DNA from: Eggerthellaceae bacterium
GTDB lineage: Bacteria > Actinomycetota > Coriobacteriia > Coriobacteriales > Eggerthellaceae
NCBI GenBank assembly: GCA_017533165.1
Contig: JAFXIM010000080.1
Span: forward strand, 1-9,659
Reading direction: 5' to 3'
DNA: 9,659 nucleotides
In this document: one piece after another, positions 1 to 5,448 of the stretch
Layout: every line of letters starts with the position of its first letter
How positions within the stretch are numbered: position 1 is the first letter of the stretch
The notes under the pieces: model-generated
The model's database searches: none
The model's input: the letters and a program-made list of their open reading frames with translations, nothing else
Told to the model about the DNA's origin: nothing
Program-made: the position numbers and the translations under genes

Positions 1-117
1 AAGCTTGCGGCCTGCTAGCCAAGCATTATCGGTGACGGCATACAGCAGCATGGACTCCCTCAATGAGCCCGGCGCGTGGTCAATGCCTATCATGTGGTTT
101 TCTATGCGATCGCCCAT
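1..117 (-). CDS. thiE: Thiamine-phosphate synthase, N-terminal fragment (cut by window edge)
   Basis: ThiE joins hydroxymethylpyrimidine pyrophosphate to thiazole phosphate to give thiamin phosphate in the cytoplasm. Only the first 39 codons are present, from the ATG at 117 to base 1, and the frame is still open at the edge. Residues 25-39 read LYAVTDNAWLAGRKL, which matches the first beta strand of the ThiE TIM barrel (family pattern LYxVTDxxWLxGRxL). The ATG at 117 is preceded by AAGGGG with a 5-base spacer, so I prefer it to the in-frame ATGs at codons 9 and 23. It starts 35 bases after the thiM stop on the same strand, so the two genes are probably co-transcribed under the TPP riboswitch. 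The identification rests on a short but characteristic motif plus its neighbours. The phosphate-binding and catalytic parts lie outside the window. Confidence 0.85.
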   Translation of the reverse strand, partial: MGDRIENHMIGIDHAPGSLRESMLLYAVTDNAWLAGRKL

Positions 118-152
118 ACAGGCCCCTTGAACCTTTATCCAACTATTTCGTC

Positions 153-998
153 TTAATCAAGCTCGACGCGCTCGATCAGAGCTCCCCGCTCAAGGCTATC
201 CCCCGTCAGGCGATAAAGTGCGTCAAGAACGTAAGTGCGATAGCTTCCGTTTCCATCTTCTGAGCCCATGCGCGACACTGCCACCTGACCGGCAAGGCCC
301 ATGGCAGACACAGCCGCTACCGCAGCTTCCAAGTAGCCCTCTTCCCCATTGGCCACAAGAAACGCCGCCAAAACACAGGAAAGCATGCAGCCAGCGCCCG
401 TGATGCGCCCCATCATGGGACTGCCGTTGCGAATCGCATAAGCGGTATGCGCATCAGCAACGATATCGATAGCGCCGGTAATGGCCACAATAGACCCCGT
501 CTTTGCAGCTAGCTGACGAGCAAACTGGGCACTCGATCGAAGATTCTCATCGGTCACAGCGTCATCGGGGTTGACGTCAACTCCACGGGTGGCGACGCTT
601 GCTCCCGCCAAAGCCTTCACCTCGGACATGTTTCCTCGAATGGCGGCAATGGGAAGCTCGTCAAGCAGGCTTGAGGCGGTTTCGGTGCGAAGCCTCGATG
701 CGCCTGCGCCCACGGGATCCAGGACGATGGGATGCCCAAGGTCCGCAGCCTTCCTGCCCGCCACCTTCATGGACTCGATTGAAGAGGCGTTCAGGGTGCC
801 GATGTTGATGAGCAGGCCGCCGCATATGGAGGTGATGTCCTCCACGTCGGCGGGTTCGTCGCTCATGATGGGGCTTGCACCGACGGCCAAAAGGGCGTTC
901 GCGCAATCGTTGACGGTAACGTAGTTGGTGATGCAGTGGACAAGCGGAGATCCGTTGCGCACGGATTGCACCGCGTCATTCAGGGCAAATGGCCTCAT
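153..998 (-). CDS. thiM: Hydroxyethylthiazole kinase
   Basis: ThiM phosphorylates 4-methyl-5-(2-hydroxyethyl)thiazole with ATP, supplying the thiazole half for ThiE; it is a salvage enzyme of thiamin metabolism. The 281-residue protein has the usual family length. Visible motifs in order: VHCITNYVTVNDCANALLA near residues 20-38 and the SDEPADVEDI stretch after it (thiazole pocket), LDPVGAGAS near 93-101, IRGNMSEVKALAG near 119-131, and ITGAGCMLS near 199-207, whose cysteine is the conserved active-site position of the ribokinase-like fold. The ATG at 998 has AAGGGAG seven bases upstream, and this ribosome site is part of the conserved 3' end of the TPP riboswitch. That argues for control of translation by TPP. 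Nothing is truncated or missing. thiE follows after 35 bases. Confidence 0.97.
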   Translation of the reverse strand: MRPFALNDAVQSVRNGSPLVHCITNYVTVNDCANALLAVGASPIMSDEPADVEDITSICGGLLINIGTLNASSIESMKVAGRKAADLGHPIVLDPVGAGASRLRTETASSLLDELPIAAIRGNMSEVKALAGASVATRGVDVNPDDAVTDENLRSSAQFARQLAAKTGSIVAITGAIDIVADAHTAYAIRNGSPMMGRITGAGCMLSCVLAAFLVANGEEGYLEAAVAAVSAMGLAGQVAVSRMGSEDGNGSYRTYVLDALYRLTGDSLERGALIERVELD

Positions 999-1002
999 GA
1001 CT

Positions 1003-1112
1003 TTGCTCCCTTCGTTGGCATTATCCAGACAGGTTCAATGGGTCGAGGCGATACGCGCCTCCTCTCAGCCCGCCGTCCTTCGCTTCGAAGGATTTGCAAG
1101 CTCCCCTGCGCT
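1003..1112 (-). ncRNA. TPP (thi-box) riboswitch in the thiM leader
   Basis: On the minus strand the conserved thi-box elements appear in the right order. These are GGGGAGC (1107-1101), a 7-bp variable hairpin TCCTTCG/CGAAGGA with loop AAG (1092-1076), GGGCTGAGAG (1071-1062), a 6-bp stem GAGGCG/CGCCTC (1061-1045), ACCTG (1034-1030), CTGGATAATGCCA (1028-1016) and CGAAGGGA (1014-1007). By family knowledge this aptamer binds thiamin pyrophosphate. Its 3' end contains the thiM Shine-Dalgarno sequence AAGGGAG (1012-1006), and there is no terminator hairpin with a U tract between the aptamer and thiM. The expression platform is therefore probably translational. The closing helix P1 is weak by eye (about two clear pairs). 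It lies 52 bases downstream of the thiN stop and should control thiM and thiE. I saw no convincing promoter of its own just upstream. Confidence 0.93.
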
Positions 1113-1164
1113 CTATGGTGCTGCGCATTAGCAGCTTTAGGTTAACTCATATGGACTGCGCTGG

Positions 1165-1803
1165 CTACAAATCTTCGCCGAACGGGACGATGACAACGAT
1201 GGTGCCGCTCTCAACGCCAATCAGGACGGGCTCCCCGATGAACTCGTTTGAGAGACCCAGCGAAGTCCTGTTGCTCAGGCTTGCATCATCAAGCTCGTAT
1301 GCCAAGCCGCGCTCGAATACGCCCCTAGCCTCGTCGGACATAGAGAACACCGAGATGGTTCCGCTCTCCTGAGCTGGCATCTCGTAGGTGTCGGGGCCGG
1401 TAACATAAGTGGCAGCTTCGCTTACTCCGATGGCATTGACGATGGCACCCTTTTCCGAGTACTTAGCGAAAAGCTGCAGGTTAGCAAGCGTATGGTCGAG
1501 TCGACCGCCAAGAGCACCGTAAACGAAGATCTCGTCATAGCGCATGTTGCGTGCTCGCTCAAGCGCGAGATCCATGTCGCTTTTGTTCTTGTTTGCCGAG
1601 AATCGGGCAACACGCATTCCCTGGGGTACGTAACCGAGCGAGTCAAAGTCGCCAAGAGCCATGTCCGGCGTGCGCCCGATGGACTCGAGGTGCTTCAGGC
1701 CCGCGTCCACCGCAATGACGTAGTTAAACGCATTTTGCGCATCCATGGCCTGGAAATGCTCCGCATTAAACTCAGATGCCCCAACCAACGCACAGGCCTT
1801 CAT
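1165..1803 (-). CDS. thiN: Thiamin pyrophosphokinase
   Basis: This enzyme transfers pyrophosphate from ATP to thiamin to make the cofactor TPP. Motifs seen with the start at 1803 (212 residues): YVIAVDAGLKHL near 28-39, GDFDSL near 51-56, KNKSDMDLAL near 72-81 (acidic metal/ATP site) and GALGGRLDHTLANLQL near 96-111 (the thiamin pyrophosphokinase signature). The C-terminal part near 140-210 fits the beta-rich thiamin-binding domain. An earlier in-frame ATG at 1821 has no ribosome site, whereas the ATG at 1803 has GAGGGAG about nine bases upstream and gives the usual family start MKACALVGAS. It is transcribed divergently from rnpB, about 80 bases away. A TTGACG box at 1855-1850 could be its -35, but the matching -10 (GTTCTT, 1832-1827) is poor. 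The riboswitch lies after this gene, so the kinase should escape TPP control. Confidence 0.94.
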   Translation of the reverse strand: MKACALVGASEFNAEHFQAMDAQNAFNYVIAVDAGLKHLESIGRTPDMALGDFDSLGYVPQGMRVARFSANKNKSDMDLALERARNMRYDEIFVYGALGGRLDHTLANLQLFAKYSEKGAIVNAIGVSEAATYVTGPDTYEMPAQESGTISVFSMSDEARGVFERGLAYELDDASLSNRTSLGLSNEFIGEPVLIGVESGTIVVIVPFGEDL

Positions 1804-1850
1804 GATCGAACACTCCCTCATGGCACAAGAACGAAAAAACTCTGCACGCC

Positions 1851-1879
1851 GTCAAGAAAACGACGCAATTTGTTAGAAT
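1851..1879 (+). promoter_or_regulatory. Promoter of rnpB (extended -10 type)
   Basis: A -10 hexamer TAGAAT at 1874-1879 is preceded by TG plus one base (1871-1873), the extended -10 pattern. The start of transcription expected about seven bases on (near 1886-1887) falls at the first bases of helix P1 of RNase P RNA (1888). The -35 region 17 bases upstream (GTCAAG, 1851-1856) is weak, which is common for extended -10 promoters. The agreement between predicted start and RNA 5' end is the main support. Confidence 0.65.
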
Positions 1880-1886
1880 ACCATAC

Positions 1887-2302
1887 GCGAGTGGGCCAGA
1901 CGGTCGCGCGAGGCTTTAGGCTTCGTGAGGAAAGTCCGGGCTCCCAAGGGCAAGATGCCAGCTAACGGCTGGGCGGGGCGACCCGACGGAAAGTGCCACA
2001 GAAAAGAAGACTCCCCTGCAGGGCGCTCGCAACTCACCCGAACACGAGGTCTGATTGCAGACTTCGCTAAAAGGTGACTTGCGAGCGCTTTGCAGGAGAA
2101 AAGCTGAAACGGTGCGGTAAGAGCGCACCAGTGCGTCGGCAACGACGTAGCTTGGTAAACCCCATCTGGAGCAAACGCAAATAGGAACGCGACACGGCCG
2201 CCCTTCCGTGCGTTCGGGTTGCGCGCTTGAGATGCGCGGTGACGCGCATTCTAGATAAATGGCCGTCCTACGACAGAACCCGGCTTATAGGCCCACTCGT
2301 TT
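1887..2302 (+). ncRNA. rnpB: RNase P RNA, bacterial type A (catalytic subunit)
   Basis: This RNA is the ribozyme that removes 5' leaders from tRNA precursors, working with the RnpA protein. Conserved blocks are clear: GAGGAAAGTCCGGGCTCC at 1927-1944 (5' strand of P4 and its flank), a GCCAGCTAACGGCTGG hairpin followed by GGGCGACCC (P8/P9 area, 1957-1984), GTGCCACAGAAA at 1993-2004, GAAACGGTGCGGTAAGAGCGCACC around 2105-2128, GGTAAACCCCATCTGGAGCAA at 2154-2174 (P15 and the tRNA CCA contact region) and GACAGAACCCGGCTTATAG at 2272-2290 (3' strand of P4). The ends are set by a 10-bp P1 helix, CGAGTGGGCC (1888-1897) with GGCCCACTCG (2290-2299). P12 is long, with a 9-bp end hairpin at 2045-2066. Length is about 415 bases. 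It lies between divergent thiN and convergent divIVA. Exact ends are uncertain by a few bases. Confidence 0.97.
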
Positions 2303-2333
2303 CAACTACAACCCCTCCTGCAGAGAGAGCCCC

Positions 2334-2407
2334 GCGCAAACGCCCGTCCGATCCTGCGTCGAGACTTGTGGCGCACAAAGGCCGTCGACTCTAGCAGGGC
2401 GTTGCGC
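2334..2407. repeat. Imperfect inverted repeat downstream of rnpB
   Basis: GCGCAA-A-CGCCC at 2334-2345 is the reverse complement of GGGCG-TTGCGC at 2397-2407, apart from one extra A, giving 6+5 pairs around a loop of about 51 bases. It fills much of the 119-base gap between the end of rnpB and the terminator at 2422. No gene is visible in this gap. It could be 3' trailer structure of the rnpB precursor or a remnant of older sequence. I cannot assign a role. Confidence 0.4.
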
Positions 2408-2421
2408 ACCGCACGAAATAA

Positions 2422-2450
2422 AACCGCCCGCGCAGGTAGCGCGGGCGGTT
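2422..2450 (-). terminator. Intrinsic terminator of the sepF-divIVA unit, possibly bidirectional
   Basis: This is a perfect 12-bp stem, AACCGCCCGCGC (2422-2433) with GCGCGGGCGGTT (2439-2450), and a 5-base loop. On the minus strand it is followed by a T-rich run (TTTTATTTCG, from within the stem end to 2414), starting 24 bases after the divIVA stop, so it is a good terminator for divIVA. On the plus strand the tail (CGTTCGTGT) is poor in T, but the stem could also help end the rnpB transcript coming the other way. Confidence 0.9.
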
Positions 2451-2474
2451 CGTTCGTGTAAATCGCTATGAAGG

Positions 2475-3284
2475 TTAGTCGATCTCAAAGCCGAAGTCGT
2501 CGGCATCACCAAAGCCGGAGAGGTCCTTCTCGTATGCGGAGGCAACGGGGACGGCCGGAGAAATGGTGCCCGTTGCAGCCTGCGGCGTGGTGTACTCGAG
2601 GGGTGCTTCCTCATAGCCATAGTAATCCTCAGCCGGAGCGTCGAGGACCTCAACCTGGGGAGCTGCCGCGTAGGCGTGAGCGGCAGCGGGAACAACGCCT
2701 ACGCCGATAGCGGCAAGCTTGGCGGTCGCGTCATCGATGAAGTCACGCAGAAGGTCAGCGTACTCTTCACGGGCATCCTCACGGTCATCCTGCAGCTTGT
2801 GGATAGCCTCAATGACGTCCTGGCGATCAGCGTTAGCACGATCAAGGATGCGCTGCGCCTCTTCGCGAGCGTCCTGAATAGCCTCGGCGGCCTGAGCGTT
2901 GGCGCGCTTAACGATATCATCGGCAGAACGCTGAGCAATGATGAGGGCCTGAGCGATGGCGCTGTCGTCTGCGCGCTTCTCCTCAAGCTGACGCTCAAGG
3001 TCGGCGATGATCTCGTCGCGCTCGGCAATGGCGGCCTCATACTCAGCCACGTCGAAATCCGCGACAGGCAGATCCTCTGCAACCTCCTCAACAGGAGCAG
3101 CAGGAGCGTCAAAGCCAGCAAACACGTCCTCATCGAGCTGCTGCTCGAGGTGAGCAATCTGCTCGTTCAGGATGTCGATCTCATCGGCGACATGCTCGAG
3201 GAAAACGTCAACCTCATCGACGTCGTAACCCTTGCGGTCAATCGAGAAGCTCTGATTGTGGATGTCGGCAGCGGTAATAGCCAT
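2475..3284 (-). CDS. divIVA: DivIVA-family pole/septum protein
   Basis: DivIVA proteins bind strongly curved membrane at poles and septa and recruit other proteins; in actinobacteria (Wag31) they steer polar growth. Of 269 residues, about 1-50 match the N-terminal lipid-binding domain (DIHNQSFSIDRKGYDVDEVD, with Arg17 and Lys18 just before GYD, where Bacillus subtilis has Phe17-Arg18). Residues 51-82 are an acidic Ala/Pro linker. Residues 83-192 are a long coiled coil rich in Glu, Arg, Ala and Asp. The rest is a low-complexity tail ending in acidic residues (DADDFGFEID). The ATG at 3284 has AAGGGA six bases upstream. It is the last gene of the cluster, 77 bases after yggT, and is followed by a strong terminator. 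No ylmH-type gene lies between yggT and divIVA, unlike in Bacillus. No membrane segment is seen. Confidence 0.93.
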   Translation of the reverse strand: MAITAADIHNQSFSIDRKGYDVDEVDVFLEHVADEIDILNEQIAHLEQQLDEDVFAGFDAPAAPVEEVAEDLPVADFDVAEYEAAIAERDEIIADLERQLEEKRADDSAIAQALIIAQRSADDIVKRANAQAAEAIQDAREEAQRILDRANADRQDVIEAIHKLQDDREDAREEYADLLRDFIDDATAKLAAIGVGVVPAAAHAYAAAPQVEVLDAPAEDYYGYEEAPLEYTTPQAATGTISPAVPVASAYEKDLSGFGDADDFGFEID

Positions 3285-3358
3285 GTTGTTTCCCTTCGCC
3301 TTTCCGGGGTACGCCTCACTGCCTTCACGTGCAGCACTGCGCTATTGCCAAACTAAAC

Positions 3359-3377
3359 GGGTTAGTACACTAAACCC
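3359..3377 (-). other. Hairpin across the yggT stop codon, possible attenuator
   Basis: On the minus strand, GGGTT(T)AG and CTAACCC can form a 7-bp stem with one bulged T and a TGTA loop, covering the last codon and stop of yggT. It is followed by GTTTAGTTT, only partly U-rich. It may partly end transcription or protect an RNA end between yggT and divIVA. The tail is not good enough to call a full terminator. Confidence 0.3.
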
Positions 3378-3619
3378 ACGAGTAAACGTACTGCGAATTG
3401 TAATACAAGCAGTGCAATGATGGGGGTTATGTCCACCATTCCTCCAATCGGAGGAATGAGCTTTTTGAACAAATTAAGATACGGATCGCAAATGCGACCA
3501 AGAACGGTGTAAATATCTCCAATAATTCCGCTTGCGGTGGGCAGCCACGACATCATGACATACACGAAGATGATCATGCTGTACGCATCAGCAAGCTTAA
3601 CGATCAGGTAGATCAACAT
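3362..3619 (-). CDS. yggT: YggT-family small membrane protein
   Basis: This 85-residue protein has two hydrophobic segments, about residues 8-27 and 63-83, joined by a loop with the family motif DPYLNLFKKLIPPIGGMVDITP (approximately 45-66). YggT proteins are integral membrane proteins often encoded next to division genes (YlmG in Bacillus and plastids); their biochemical role is not settled. The ATG at 3619 overlaps the last seven bases of proC (ATGTTGA contains the proC stop TGA), and AAGGAG lies eight bases upstream inside proC. The overlap implies translational coupling to proC. divIVA follows after 77 bases. The length is normal for a one-unit YggT protein. Confidence 0.92.
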   Translation of the reverse strand: MLIYLIVKLADAYSMIIFVYVMMSWLPTASGIIGDIYTVLGRICDPYLNLFKKLIPPIGGMVDITPIIALLVLQFAVRLLVGLVY

Positions 3620-4461
3620 GAAGCCAACTCCTTCGATCGACGAACGGCCGCCGCAACGCCAGCCTTGAACACGCCGTCAAAGCCCGCTTCGTTCATGGCG
3701 GAAAGCGCAGCAAGCGTTGTGCCGCCGGGACTGCAAATGGACTCGCGTACGGCAGCGGGGCTTTGCCTCGTCTCGTCAATGAGCAATGCGGTACCCAACA
3801 CGGTCTGCAAAGCAAGGCTTTCCGCAAGCTTCGCATCGAGACCTTGCTCGACGCCGGCAGCCGTCAAAGACTCGACCATCGCCGCAACGTAAGCAGGACC
3901 AGATCCGCTTATCGCGCAGACCGCATCCATATCCGCCTCATCAACAACCACGGCAATCCCCAGCACCGCGAAAAGATCTCGAACAAGGTCGACGTCTGCC
4001 TCACTTGCGCGCGCACCAGCGGCAATAGCGGTTGCGCCCACCGCAAGCTGCAGGGGCATGTTGGGCATGGTGCGCACAAGGCGTGATGCGTCGGGAAGCA
4101 TGGCCTCAAGCCCCGCGGTAGTAAGCCCAGCCGCAATGGAGACGAACAGAGGACCCACTTGACCCCCGCCAAAGGCCGGATTTTCAGCCAAGTCAGAGAG
4201 CACGCTCGCCATTACCTGAGGCTTAACCGCAAGAACCACGATATCTGCTCGATCGACCTCACGCACGTCGGCAACGCAAGCGACACCATACCGTTGCTCA
4301 AGAAGAGAGCGACGCGGCTTGCCGGGGTTAACCACCACAAAGTTGCCCACACCGAGCCCTGCGGCAGCTCCCTGATCGGAAGCAAGCCAACCAGCAAGGA
4401 TGGCCTCCCCCATCTTACCGCCGCCGACAATGACGACGCGCACGTGATCAGCCAAGCTCAC
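3613..4461 (-). CDS. proC: Pyrroline-5-carboxylate reductase
   Basis: ProC reduces pyrroline-5-carboxylate to proline with NAD(P)H, the last step of proline synthesis. The 282-residue protein shows the Rossmann dinucleotide site VIVGGGKMGEAI (10-21), LAVKPQ (77-82), RTMPNMP (130-136), and the C-terminal dimer/substrate domain with AISGSGPAY (183-191) and CSPGGTT (243-249), all expected for the family. The start is a GTG at 4461, two bases after the sepF stop, with AAGGGG about ten bases upstream inside sepF. No ATG fits this N-terminus. The protein overlaps yggT at its end. Its place between sepF and yggT puts an amino-acid biosynthesis gene in a division transcript. A working ProC is expected, since no key motif is missing. 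Confidence 0.96.
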   Translation of the reverse strand: MSLADHVRVVIVGGGKMGEAILAGWLASDQGAAAGLGVGNFVVVNPGKPRRSLLEQRYGVACVADVREVDRADIVVLAVKPQVMASVLSDLAENPAFGGGQVGPLFVSIAAGLTTAGLEAMLPDASRLVRTMPNMPLQLAVGATAIAAGARASEADVDLVRDLFAVLGIAVVVDEADMDAVCAISGSGPAYVAAMVESLTAAGVEQGLDAKLAESLALQTVLGTALLIDETRQSPAAVRESICSPGGTTLAALSAMNEAGFDGVFKAGVAAAVRRSKELASC

Positions 4462-4463
4462 GG

Positions 4464-5330
4464 CTAGAGCACCCCTTGGCTGCGCAAGGAGAAGCGCTCG
4501 GCATCGGTGAGCTCCTTGCCTCGCGTGATGACAAACACCTTGTCGGCAATGCAGTCAACATTTGCGTCAAGAGCACTTGCAACGCCGAAGGAAAAGTCGA
4601 GAACACGCTTGGAAAGATCATCCGGAGTTGCTGCAAGAGCAAGCACCACCGCATCGCCAATTTTGAGGGATCGGGACACACGCTCGACATCGCCGTAGCT
4701 CATAGGCTTAACAACGACAACCGAACGCGAGGAGCTGTAGCCAACAGACGAGGAACCGGAGTAGTTCTCATAAGGGTCATAGGCAGCACGCGTGGTGATA
4801 GCCGGATCCGAAGTCAAGGAGGACTGCGGACGAGCCGACGTTTCAGTCGTAGGCTCAAACAGGGAGTCGAGGCCCTCGGAGCTGCGACGACGCGATGCCG
4901 CAACCTGAGCAGCGGAACCCTCGGGGGTTAACTGATGGGGAACGGAAGCGTCTACCAAGGTGCGACCACCGCGCATCGAGGATGCGGGAGTCACATGACG
5001 GGTGGGCAGAGGATCGCGGTTCAAACTCGAGGGAATCTGAGTGTTTGCGCGAACGTCGTCGATGGAAACCAAGCGCGGAGTGGAAACGCCACCCGAACGC
5101 GAGCTCGAATACGAGGGACGCGTGGTATAGCTGTCGCGAGAGGAACGAGCGGGCCTGCTGTCATAGCTGCTGTCGTAGCCGTACTCGCCGTAATCCTCGT
5201 ACTCCTCGTCGTAGTCGTCGTACTCTTCGTCAAAGTACTCGTCATCGTAAGCTTCGTCCTTGCTCTTGCCGCCGAAGCCGAGCTTGGATTTAAGATCGCC
5301 GAACATTCTCTTGCCGTCTTGCAGATCCAT
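4464..5330 (-). CDS. sepF: SepF, FtsZ-binding division protein with long acidic/Tyr-rich linker
   Basis: SepF binds the C-terminal peptide of FtsZ and attaches it to the membrane; in actinobacteria, which lack FtsA, it is the main known anchor. The C-terminal SepF domain lies at about residues 204-270 (VVVVKPMSYGDVERVSRSL, then FSFGVASALD and KVFVIT). The N-terminus has a short helix (FGDLKSKLGFGG, 10-21) that could insert into membrane. Between them, residues 25-58 are almost only Asp, Glu, Tyr and Gly, and 59-203 are Ser/Thr/Arg-rich and probably disordered. At 288 residues it is longer than many SepF proteins (about 150-220). I chose the ATG at 5330 because AGGAG lies five bases upstream. 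The ATG at 5333 would be only two bases from it, and the ATG at 5306 would place the helix at the very N-terminus but has a poor ribosome site. proC follows after two bases. Confidence 0.92.
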   Translation of the reverse strand: MDLQDGKRMFGDLKSKLGFGGKSKDEAYDDEYFDEEYDDYDEEYEDYGEYGYDSSYDSRPARSSRDSYTTRPSYSSSRSGGVSTPRLVSIDDVRANTQIPSSLNRDPLPTRHVTPASSMRGGRTLVDASVPHQLTPEGSAAQVAASRRRSSEGLDSLFEPTTETSARPQSSLTSDPAITTRAAYDPYENYSGSSSVGYSSSRSVVVVKPMSYGDVERVSRSLKIGDAVVLALAATPDDLSKRVLDFSFGVASALDANVDCIADKVFVITRGKELTDAERFSLRSQGVL

Positions 5331-5381
5331 CATGTCTCCTGATCTGTTTTCGCACGAGCGATAAGCTCGCCCGAAACTTTG

Positions 5382-5391
5382 TCGCATGCGA
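5382..5391. repeat. 10-bp palindrome in the sepF leader
   Basis: TCGCATGCGA reads the same on both strands. It lies about 20-30 bases downstream of the predicted sepF transcription start and about 50 bases before the sepF start codon. It could be an operator half or part of leader structure; a 5-bp hairpin CGAGC/GCTCG also lies nearby at 5355-5369. A single 10-base palindrome is weak evidence. Confidence 0.25.
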
Positions 5392-5418
5392 ATAAACGCA
5401 CGGACCCTAACTTACCTG

Positions 5419-5448
5419 ATTATACTGGAATAAACCGAACTACTCGAA
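5419..5448 (-). promoter_or_regulatory. Probable sepF promoter
   Basis: On the minus strand a perfect -10 TATAAT lies at 5424-5419. Upstream by 18 bases is TTCGAG (5448-5443), a weak -35 that overlaps the last codons of yggS. Transcription would start near 5412, giving a leader of about 80 bases before the sepF ATG. The 109-base gap between yggS and sepF is the largest inside this stretch of the cluster, which fits a separate transcript for sepF-proC-yggT-divIVA. Confidence 0.6.

Noticed and set aside
1..6. HindIII site exactly at the window edge as a possible cloning junction
   Set aside because: The thiE reading frame is intact through it (codons 38-39 are Lys-Leu as in the family), so it is simply part of the gene.
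1120..1135. 5-bp hairpin GCTGC/GCAGC just upstream of the TPP riboswitch as a thiN terminator
   Set aside because: The stem is short and there is no U tract after it on the minus strand, so thiN transcription probably continues into the riboswitch.
1804..1821. Earlier in-frame thiN start at 1821
   Set aside because: No ribosome site precedes it, whereas GAGGGAG stands at a good distance from the ATG at 1803, which also gives the family's usual N-terminus.
1873..2695. Minus-strand open frames across the RNase P RNA and beyond
   Set aside because: The conserved RNase P RNA blocks and helix P1 explain this stretch. The frames have no motif and cross the strong terminator.
2676..3356. Plus-strand open frame (226 codons) opposite divIVA
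   Set aside because: It is the shadow of the repetitive coiled-coil codons of divIVA. Its Val/Leu-rich translation follows from the complementary codons, and no ribosome site supports it.
5334..5387. Earlier in-frame sepF start at 5387
   Set aside because: It has no ribosome site and lies in the leader, inside the palindrome, upstream of AGGAG. The extra residues show no family similarity.
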